Assembly: GCA_022711195.1 (NCBI GenBank)
Contig: JAKLFN010000134.1
Location: 1 to 6,044, forward strand
DNA from: Bacteroidota bacterium
GTDB lineage: Bacteria > Bacteroidota > Bacteroidia > Bacteroidales > VadinHA17
DNA length: 6,044 nucleotides
Direction of reading: 5' to 3'
The position numbers and the translations under genes were made by a program. Shown one piece after another: positions 1 to 6,044 of this stretch (positions within the stretch are counted from its first letter, which is position 1; every line of letters begins with the position of its first letter). The notes beneath the pieces are model-generated. The model was not told the origin of the DNA and did not search any database. It worked only from the letters and a program-made list of their open reading frames with translations.

Positions 1-873
1 CTTTTCCCCGGCTATCTCTCACCTGCGCTTACTGTGACCGGTGATACAATGTTTATTCAGACCGCCGGGTCGGAATATGACACATTCATGTCTGTCAAAA
101 ATGGTAAAGGGTGGACACATCCCCAACGGATCCTGAAGAACCTTAACTCAGCCCATTATCTACAGGTTACCGGCAAAGGAAATTATTATATTTCATCAAA
201 ATCCGAAAAGACTATCGGAGGAAACGACTGGAGTAAACTTCAGTTTGCAATTTCTGATTCAACAGCACAAAGCCTGGGGAGGCCTCTGAATACAGAATGG
301 GATAACCTCGATTTTTATATTGCAAAAGATGAATCATTTTTAATTGCAGCAACAATTACAGGGCTTGCTATCAGCTATCCAAAAGCAGATGGAGGCTGGA
401 CAAGCCCAAGGAATCTTGGGGAAAAAGTTAATTTCGGAATCTCAAGCTGGGGTCCATGGGTAACACCTGATAAGAAATACCTGTTCTATTCAACCGGCAC
501 CAAATCCGATTATTCCGATACGGGGATATTCTGGGTCCGGATTGATAACCTGATTGATAGCCTTAAGAATACCAATAATGTACCCTTCCTGCAAAAAAGA
601 CTGGAAAACCAGATTGGATTTGTGAATAAAAAAGTTGATTTTAAAATCCCTGAAGATGCTTTCCTTGACGATGATGGTGAAACCACATTCAGGTACTCTG
701 CGACCTTAAATACTGGTCAGCCGGTTCCGGGATGGCTAAGGTTAGATGAAATTAAAGGGAATTTTTCAGGCACACCCACAGAACCCGGGGAATTTACAAT
801 AATATTTACTGCGGCTGACAAAGAAAACGCAATAGGCTTAGGTGTTTTTAAACTTACTATCAGGGGGAAATAG
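1..873 (+). CDS. PD40-like beta-propeller protein with C-terminal cadherin-like (CADG/He_PIG) domain, 5'-truncated
   Basis: The frame is open to the left edge, so the gene starts outside the window and 290 C-terminal residues are visible. A GTG at 34 is in frame, but the upstream codons continue the same fold, so it is probably not the start. Visible residues 1 to about 195 contain PD40/TolB-type propeller blades, with strands such as WTHPQRIL and GGWTSPRNLGEKV followed by WVTPDKKYLFYST, the usual 'W..P..L...spDgkyLfF' pattern. Residues about 210-287 look like a dystroglycan-type cadherin-like domain: an FLDDDGE acidic turn, then PVPGWLRLD, FSGTPTEPGEFTI and a final FKLTI strand. Such proteins are usually exported and bind peptides, glycans or envelope partners; no catalytic residues are seen. 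The hydrolase gene begins three bases after the stop, suggesting one transcript. Family assignment is fairly firm; the function is unknown. Confidence 0.75.
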   Translation, partial: LFPGYLSPALTVTGDTMFIQTAGSEYDTFMSVKNGKGWTHPQRILKNLNSAHYLQVTGKGNYYISSKSEKTIGGNDWSKLQFAISDSTAQSLGRPLNTEWDNLDFYIAKDESFLIAATITGLAISYPKADGGWTSPRNLGEKVNFGISSWGPWVTPDKKYLFYSTGTKSDYSDTGIFWVRIDNLIDSLKNTNNVPFLQKRLENQIGFVNKKVDFKIPEDAFLDDDGETTFRYSATLNTGQPVPGWLRLDEIKGNFSGTPTEPGEFTIIFTAADKENAIGLGVFKLTIRGK

Positions 874-876
874 GGT

Positions 877-1842
877 ATGAAAGCCTGTAGGACACAAAGG
901 ATCATGATAAAATCGACAATCATAATTGAGTTTCTCATTTATAGTATTCTTATTACTTCCTGTAACAGCGTTGAGAATTCTGCCCGACCCGTACAATTAA
1001 ATGAAAAGGGAGGATACTTCTTTACAGCCAGCGATGGATCGAAAATTTTTATACGAGAGTATCGTCCTGAGGTAAAACCTGCCCGGACCATTTTCATGAT
1101 TTCGGGGATAACCGGAATTAATCACAAAAACGAAGAAGATATAATTAACATTTTAAGCTGTAACAAGAATCGTATCGTAGTCGTTCATCCGCGAGGAACA
1201 GGATATTCTGAAGGTGAAAGAGGAGACACTGACCCGAATGAAATTATTGAAGATTATTGTGAAATTATCAAAGGCGATAGCACTTACTTAGCCGGTAATG
1301 AAAAGATTTTCCTGTTTGGTCACAGCATGTCGTGTGCATTTGCTCTTGAAGTTGCAGTGAAACTCCCCGGGACAGATGGTCTGATCCTTGTAAACCCTCC
1401 ATATAAGCTAAAACCTGCAAAAGGTATGAGTCCGGGTATCACCGATTACCTTAAATATGTTGGATATTTTGTTTTTGCCAGGCATTCACCTGTTGTAAAC
1501 ATGGCCGGGGATCCTTCTGTTATAACAGATGAAGCGGACAGGCTGGAATCGGAACAGCGGAATAAAGATCCTCTCCTGGTTAAATATTTCAGCATGCATT
1601 GTATGGTTGAATCAAAAAGAATAATGGCTGCAATGGTGGAAAATGCAAAGAAGGCAGATTTTCCATTACTGCTTCTTTATGGCGACAATGACAATATTGT
1701 TGACAGATCAGGATGTGATGAGATTTTTTTAGCCTGGAAAAGTCAGAATAAATGTTTTAAGCTCGTTAAAGGAGGATCGCATGGGAAGTCAACTGTTATT
1801 AAAAGTGCTGAAGATATTTCAATATGGATTGAAAGACAGTGA
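877..1842 (+). CDS. alpha/beta-hydrolase lipoprotein (monoacylglycerol-lipase-like serine hydrolase)
   Basis: This is a 321-residue serine hydrolase of the alpha/beta fold, probably anchored in the envelope as a lipoprotein. The N-terminus has a hydrophobic stretch ending in LITSC, a lipobox with Cys29. A second ATG at 904 would give a shorter and more typical 19-residue signal before that Cys; AGGGGG at 862-867 favours 877, so the start is uncertain. The visible triad is Ser150 in the nucleophile elbow GHSMS, Asp272 in YGDNDNIVD and His302 in GGSHGKS. ISGITG (about 75-80) and HPRGTGYSEG (about 104-113) fit the oxyanion and strand-4 regions of lipase or lysophospholipase-like hydrolases. The elbow has Ser where most relatives have Gly (GHSMG). 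The substrate is not evident; a small ester or acylglycerol is only a guess. It follows the propeller gene by three bases and is probably co-transcribed with it. Confidence 0.85.
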   Translation: MKACRTQRIMIKSTIIIEFLIYSILITSCNSVENSARPVQLNEKGGYFFTASDGSKIFIREYRPEVKPARTIFMISGITGINHKNEEDIINILSCNKNRIVVVHPRGTGYSEGERGDTDPNEIIEDYCEIIKGDSTYLAGNEKIFLFGHSMSCAFALEVAVKLPGTDGLILVNPPYKLKPAKGMSPGITDYLKYVGYFVFARHSPVVNMAGDPSVITDEADRLESEQRNKDPLLVKYFSMHCMVESKRIMAAMVENAKKADFPLLLLYGDNDNIVDRSGCDEIFLAWKSQNKCFKLVKGGSHGKSTVIKSAEDISIWIERQ

Positions 1843-1898
1843 AAAAATATTCTATTCTGTCTCCGCAACGTAGAATAATCCAAAGCTGTAATAACGTT

Positions 1899-1942
1899 GA
1901 GGGATTTTTGTTTTCAGGCAGACCGATATGAGGTAATCCCTC
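1899..1942. repeat. inverted repeat with perfect 8-bp arms in the spacer before the membrane-NTPase gene
   Basis: GAGGGATT at 1899-1906 is the exact reverse complement of AATCCCTC at 1935-1942, with a 28-base interior. CAACGT at 1866-1871 and ACGTTG at 1894-1899 form another 6-bp pair just upstream, sharing G1899. No T-run follows the second arm, so it does not look like an intrinsic terminator. It could be an operator, since it lies immediately upstream of a candidate -7 element, or part of a folded leader. The arms are seen directly; the role is a guess. Confidence 0.35.
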
Positions 1943-1952
1943 GAATAAAACA

Positions 1953-1960
1953 TATATTTG
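1953..1960 (+). promoter_or_regulatory. candidate Bacteroidota -7 element (TATATTTG)
   Basis: TATATTTG matches the TAnnTTTG -7 consensus of the Bacteroidota housekeeping sigma factor exactly and lies 58 bases before the ATG at 2019. No TTG -33 element is found at the usual distance upstream; the nearest TTTG (1907-1910) is too far away. The spacing would give a leader of roughly 50 bases. The call rests on the -7 match alone. Confidence 0.25.
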
Positions 1961-2018
1961 ATTTCCTTATAAATGATGCATGCCATTGACACATTATTTT
2001 ATTGCATCCTGGTAAACC

Positions 2019-3731
2019 ATGAGAGCTGAATTACAAGAGAGATGGATCAAGGCATCGATCATCGGAACTATATGGGCAGCATCAGAAATAGTTCTCGGAA
2101 GTTTTCTTCATAACCTCAGAATTCCATTCAGCGGAAATTTCCTCACTGCCATAGGAATCATACTACTGATCTCCATAAGCTTTACATGGAAGGAGAAAGG
2201 CCTTTTCTGGAGGGCAGGTCTCATTTGTGCAATAATGAAAACAATGTCGCCAAGTGCAGTAATCTTCGGACCTATGATTGCAATATTTGCTGAATCAGTA
2301 TTGCTTGAACTGGCGGTCAGAGCATCAGGGAGAACTTTTGCCGGGTATATTATAGGCGCAATGCTGGCAATGTCGTGGAACCTCTTTCAGAAGATCGCCA
2401 ACTACATAATCTTCTATGGATATGTCATCGTGGAGGTTTATACCAACCTTCTAAAACTTGCACAAAAACAATTGAATATTCAAACAGACATTGTCTGGTT
2501 GCCAATAATTATACTGCTGATCATATATTCGCTGTTCGGCCTCCTTGCTGGAGTGACAGGAATAAGGGTCGGAAAGAAAATGCTTGAACAGCCAGATTCT
2601 GATCTAAAGGAAATGAAATCGCCTACTCTCTTATCTCCTGCAAAGGTCTCTGATCAGAAGTTTGACTATTCCGTAAGCTGGCTTTTCATTAACATAACTC
2701 TTATCGTCGGCTCTTTCTTTTTATTAGCATACACAAACTGGCTGGTCTGGAGCCTTACAATTACAGCAATCATTATAATATGGTCGATCAGATACAAAAG
2801 GGCGATGCGACAACTGTCAAAACCAAAGTTCTGGATATTTTTCGTTTCGATCACGCTGATCACGGCTTTTGTTTTTACCAGGGCTGCCGAAGGTGAGAAT
2901 GCCCTCATCAAAGGTCTCCTGACCGGCATACAGATGAACTTCAGGGCTGTTCTGATAATAGTCGGATTCTCGGCATTGGGAACAGAATTATACAATCCGA
3001 AGATCAGGAGTTTTTTTATCAGGACTTCTTTTAAGCACCTGCCTCTTGCCCTCGAACTATCAGCAGAAAGCCTGCCCTCTGTTATATCAGGCATCCCGGA
3101 TTTTAAAACTTTTATTAAGAATCCTGTTTCTGTTTTCTACCAGGTAGTTTCAATGGCTGATAAAAGATTATCAGAAATTAAAAATAAGCCTGTAAGTGTT
3201 CCGAAAGTTTACATAATATGTGGTGATGTTGGTGAAGGGAAAACAACTTTTATAAAGAAAATGATTGATGTTTTCAGGAAAAACGGAATTCCTGCAGGAG
3301 GAATTTTTTCGGAAAGAGAAATGAGCGGAACAGAGACTACAGGTTATAATATTGTTGATATAGACACTTCAGATACAGAAATCTTTCTCAGGACCGGAGA
3401 ACAGGGTGACACCAATAAAATCGGGAAATACACTATAAATCCCTCAGGCCTGAAAAAAGGAATTGAAATTTTAACCAGCCCCACAATAACTGAAAAGAAG
3501 ATTGTAATTATTGATGAGATAGGAATGCTTGAACTTAATAACGGGGGATGGTCGCAGTGCCTCGACTCACTGGTCAGACACCCGGGGATAAGTCTTATAA
3601 TAACTGTGCGCGAGAAATTTGTAAGCAGAATCGTACAAAGATGGAAAATTGATGACTATAGGATCTTTAATGTTTCTGAAAATGATTGCCAGGTCACCGC
3701 TGAATATATTATCAGCCAGGTTAAAAAATAA
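2019..3731 (+). CDS. polytopic membrane protein with C-terminal THEP1-type P-loop NTPase (ECF-transporter-like fusion)
   Basis: The 570-residue protein has three parts. Residues about 10-185 form a hydrophobic module of roughly five to six membrane helices, with a first helix followed by LRIPFSGNFLTAIG and later IAIFAESVLLELAVR, resembling the S (substrate-binding) components of ECF transporters. Residues about 218-322 add around four more helices, then a charged amphipathic stretch (about 325-360), a layout like an EcfT coupling component, although the Ala-Arg-Gly coupling motifs are not obvious. Residues about 395-570 match the THEP1/NTPase_1 family: P-loop GDVGEGKTT (402-410, Lys408), GGIFSEREMSGTETTGYNI (428-446), and a Walker B IVIIDEIGMLEL (495-506, Asp499-Glu500). 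No ABC signature LSGGQ is present. The NTPase call is strong and the membrane region is clear; the ECF relationship is inference. An NTP-driven uptake system or a membrane-tethered NTPase are both possible. The ATG lacks a clear Shine-Dalgarno site. Confidence 0.85.
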   Translation: MRAELQERWIKASIIGTIWAASEIVLGSFLHNLRIPFSGNFLTAIGIILLISISFTWKEKGLFWRAGLICAIMKTMSPSAVIFGPMIAIFAESVLLELAVRASGRTFAGYIIGAMLAMSWNLFQKIANYIIFYGYVIVEVYTNLLKLAQKQLNIQTDIVWLPIIILLIIYSLFGLLAGVTGIRVGKKMLEQPDSDLKEMKSPTLLSPAKVSDQKFDYSVSWLFINITLIVGSFFLLAYTNWLVWSLTITAIIIIWSIRYKRAMRQLSKPKFWIFFVSITLITAFVFTRAAEGENALIKGLLTGIQMNFRAVLIIVGFSALGTELYNPKIRSFFIRTSFKHLPLALELSAESLPSVISGIPDFKTFIKNPVSVFYQVVSMADKRLSEIKNKPVSVPKVYIICGDVGEGKTTFIKKMIDVFRKNGIPAGGIFSEREMSGTETTGYNIVDIDTSDTEIFLRTGEQGDTNKIGKYTINPSGLKKGIEILTSPTITEKKIVIIDEIGMLELNNGGWSQCLDSLVRHPGISLIITVREKFVSRIVQRWKIDDYRIFNVSENDCQVTAEYIISQVKK

Positions 3732-3794
3732 TCTGGTAACAATATCCATGAAAATGATTTAGCTTTGATTTTAATTAACTTTATCTCATTTCAC

Positions 3795-4229
3795 ATGAAG
3801 AATATTTTTCTCCTGTCGCTTTCTTTCATGGCACTAATTTCGTGCAGACAAAAAACAGATCCCGAAGTTGTCAGAAAAGAAATTTTTGAAACCGAGAAGG
3901 CATTCGAAACAATGGTTGCTGAAAAGGGAATAGCAGAAGGATTCTGGTATTTCGCCGACGAAAATGCAGTGATACTTCGTGGCAACGACTCAATTATTTC
4001 CGGAAAGGAAAACATAAAAAACTATTACACACTTCGCTCGCGACCTGATATTAAAATCACCTGGACCCCCGACTTCATCGGCGTCTCTGACGATGGAACA
4101 ATGGGATATACGTATGGCAATTACCTCTACCTTATACCTGACAGCACAGGGAATAAAAAAGAACTGAAAGGTGTTTTTCATACTGTATGGAAAAAAACAG
4201 AAAACGGTTGGAAGTATGTCTGGGATTAA
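3795..4229 (+). CDS. NTF2-like (DUF4440/SnoaL-type) lipoprotein
   Basis: This small lipoprotein has 144 residues from the ATG at 3795. That start is preferred because MKNIFLLSLSFMALISC is a compact signal with a lipobox ending at Cys17; a TTG at 3765 would add ten residues before it without benefit. The mature part fits the NTF2-like cone fold of DUF4440: an N-terminal helix with EIFETEKAFETMVAEKG, a FADENAVILRGNDSIISGKENI segment, then strands with WTPDFIGVSDDGTMGYTYGNY and a closing VWKKTENGWKYVWD. In this family the fold makes a pocket used for small-ligand binding or occasionally catalysis; no specific active site is recognisable here. The mature protein is probably tethered to a membrane facing the periplasm or the outside. 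It starts 63 bases after the NTPase gene, so read-through is possible, but no functional link is evident. Confidence 0.85.
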   Translation: MKNIFLLSLSFMALISCRQKTDPEVVRKEIFETEKAFETMVAEKGIAEGFWYFADENAVILRGNDSIISGKENIKNYYTLRSRPDIKITWTPDFIGVSDDGTMGYTYGNYLYLIPDSTGNKKELKGVFHTVWKKTENGWKYVWD

Positions 4230-4264
4230 AATTTTTTCCATGCATCATTCAGAAAAATCTTTTG

Positions 4265-4343
4265 ATGTAAATTTTACATTGTGAATAAACAGTCTCACTA
4301 ATGTTTACAACTTTTATTTTTAAAGAAATTTTTTTCATGTAAA
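4265..4343. promoter_or_regulatory. cluster of TGTAAA/TTTACA half-sites, including a 15-bp palindrome; possible operator
   Basis: The AT-rich spacer before the ATP-grasp gene carries ATGTAAA-T-TTTACAT at 4265-4279, a perfect 7-bp dyad around one base. Further copies are TTTACA at 4304-4309 and TGTAAA at 4338-4343, the last two facing each other across 28 bases. A loosely promoter-like pair, TTG at 4279-4281 and TAATGTTTA at 4299-4307, overlaps the cluster. The arrangement suits binding by a dimeric regulator, but no regulator gene is nearby and AT-rich DNA produces such matches by chance. The sites are seen; their role is inferred. Confidence 0.35.
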
Positions 4344-4371
4344 TAATTTAGTTTCGTGAAAATAAATTTTT

Positions 4372-5376
4372 CTGAAGGTTGTAGTTCTATATAATCTTGA
4401 TCCCGCCTGGGATAAATCAGAGATAAGAGATGCACGCAAATCTAACAAAGTGCTCTACGAAGCCCTGAAATCCGAAGGTATGGAAGCATACCTCGAAGAG
4501 CTGAACACACCGCATATCGAAAGAGTTCTTGAAAAATATAATCCATACGATACAATTCTCTTCAATCTGTGCGAAACACTTCCGGGTATTCCGCAAAGTG
4601 AAAGAAGAGTCGTTGAAACAATTGAAAATTTCGGATTCACATATACAGGAAACTCTTCGTATGTAATCAACCTGAGCTACGACAAGCAGAAGGTAAAAGA
4701 TATTCTGGTTTCGATGGGTATCACTGTTCCATCCGGAGCAGTGCTTTCTCCGGACGAATCAAAAGAGTGGAATCTTTTCCCTGCCATAGTAAAACCTTCT
4801 CTCGAACATTGCAGCCTCACATTAAATGAGAATTCCGTTGTATTCGACAACGATGCTTTGCGCGAACAGATAATCAGGGTGAACAACGAATTGAATCAGC
4901 CTGCGCTGGTTGAAGATTTTATCGACGGCCGTGAATTCCGCGTGTCAGTCTGGAACAACGACCCTCCTGAAGTGTTGCCGCTTGTTGAAATGAGTTTTGA
5001 AGCATTCAGCGATCCCCGAAAAAGATTATGCACCTACGATTCAAAGTTTCTTCCCGGATCGGAACATTATAAGAAAATAGTATCGGTAGTGCCTGCATCC
5101 ATCGACGACAAACTTCTCCGCAAACTGGAAAAGAAAGTCCTCAAAGCATGGAAAGGGTTAGGATGCCTCGACTACGCCAGGTTTGATTACAGGATGCGAG
5201 ACGATGAATTCTACCTGCTCGATTTCAATCCCAATAACGATATAAGCCATAATACCAGCTTCGCCCTTGCTGTAGAAAGTTCAAATTATTCCTACAGCCA
5301 GATGATTAAGAAAATACTGATGATGGCAGCCGAAAGGCACCCTGTATATGGCGAGAAAACCCTGGCCATTGCCTGA
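4372..5376 (+). CDS. D-alanine--D-alanine-ligase-like ATP-grasp enzyme
   Basis: From a CTG at 4372 this is a 334-residue ATP-grasp ligase, near the usual Ddl length. The first conventional start in frame is a GTG at 4450, but starting there loses 26 residues (LKVVVLYNLDPAWDKSEI and on) that form the first Rossmann strand of the Ddl N-terminal domain, so the upstream start is preferred. Numbered from CTG, YTGNSSYVINLSYDK (about 91-105) matches the Ddl 'tGs....DK' element; FPAIVKPS (136-143, Lys141) is the ATP-binding lysine strand; VEDFIDGREFRV (180-191) is the Glu/Gly-Arg-Glu segment; RFDYRM (Asp272) and LDFNPN (Asp284, Asn286) hold the metal ligands. The usual 'EGSSvG' loop is replaced by LEHCS and the 'EvNt.PG' motif by DFNPNND. 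These changes argue for a carboxylate-amine ligase with a different substrate rather than the cell-wall Ddl; the substrate is unknown. It converges with the esterase gene, 28 bases apart. Confidence 0.8.
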   Translation: MKVVVLYNLDPAWDKSEIRDARKSNKVLYEALKSEGMEAYLEELNTPHIERVLEKYNPYDTILFNLCETLPGIPQSERRVVETIENFGFTYTGNSSYVINLSYDKQKVKDILVSMGITVPSGAVLSPDESKEWNLFPAIVKPSLEHCSLTLNENSVVFDNDALREQIIRVNNELNQPALVEDFIDGREFRVSVWNNDPPEVLPLVEMSFEAFSDPRKRLCTYDSKFLPGSEHYKKIVSVVPASIDDKLLRKLEKKVLKAWKGLGCLDYARFDYRMRDDEFYLLDFNPNNDISHNTSFALAVESSNYSYSQMIKKILMMAAERHPVYGEKTLAIA

Positions 5377-5404
5377 GGATTCCGTATATTTTTCAGATCA
5401 CACT

Positions 5405-6044
<640 letters not shown>

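Noticed and set aside
1848..1877. TATTCTA/TAGAATA inverted repeat right after the hydrolase stop, considered as a terminator
   Set aside because: It is a 7-bp AT-rich stem with a 16-base loop and no following T-run.
1843..2018. Possible vitamin riboswitch before the transporter-like gene
   Set aside because: No conserved cobalamin, thiamine or other known riboswitch core motif could be recognised in the spacer.
2666..3094. Reverse-strand reading frame of 142 codons inside the membrane-NTPase gene
   Set aside because: It lies wholly within a gene with clear domain motifs on the other strand, has no recognisable domain and no start context; it is a shadow frame.
3764..3783. TTTG and TAACTTTA before the NTF2-like gene, considered as a promoter
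   Set aside because: The two elements are only about nine bases apart, far shorter than Bacteroidota -33/-7 spacing, and the -7 box lacks the final G.
4233..4257. TTTTTC ... GAAAAA pair after the NTF2-like lipoprotein gene, considered as an intrinsic terminator
   Set aside because: The stem is almost all A-T, the loop is 13 bases and there is no GC-rich arm, so it would be too weak.

Overview
The window reads as ordinary chromosomal DNA of a Bacteroidota bacterium. It is moderately AT-rich. Two proteins have short lipoprotein signals ending in Ser-Cys. There is a PD40-type propeller protein, an NTF2-like lipoprotein of the kind common in this phylum, and a CE1-type esterase. Shine-Dalgarno sites are mostly absent before the start codons, and one clean TAnnTTTG promoter element is seen. 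The phylum call is inference from gene style, not from a marker gene.

Layout. Positions 1-873 hold the 3' part of a secreted or periplasmic beta-propeller protein ending in a cadherin-like (CADG/He_PIG) domain. Three bases later, 877-1842 encodes an alpha/beta-hydrolase lipoprotein, probably co-transcribed. A 176-bp spacer follows, with an inverted repeat and a possible promoter. Positions 2019-3731 encode the most unusual protein here: a 570-residue polytopic membrane protein with a THEP1-type P-loop NTPase at its C-terminus. Positions 3795-4229 encode a small NTF2-like (DUF4440/SnoaL-type) lipoprotein. A very AT-rich 142-bp spacer then carries four copies of TGTAAA/TTTACA, two of them forming a perfect 15-bp dyad. 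Positions 4372-5376 encode a D-Ala-D-Ala-ligase-like ATP-grasp enzyme whose start appears to be a non-canonical CTG, or to be hidden by a one-base slip. On the minus strand, converging on it with a 28-bp gap, 5405-6044 is the C-terminal part of a CE1-like esterase that runs off the window.

No shared pathway ties these genes together. The first two look like one secreted or envelope transcription unit. The fused membrane-NTPase stands alone and is the best candidate for a poorly described system: an ECF-transporter-like membrane module fused to a THEP1 NTPase in place of the usual ABC ATPases. No rRNA, tRNA, CRISPR array, insertion sequence or convincing intrinsic terminator was found. No gene-free stretch exceeds about 180 bases.
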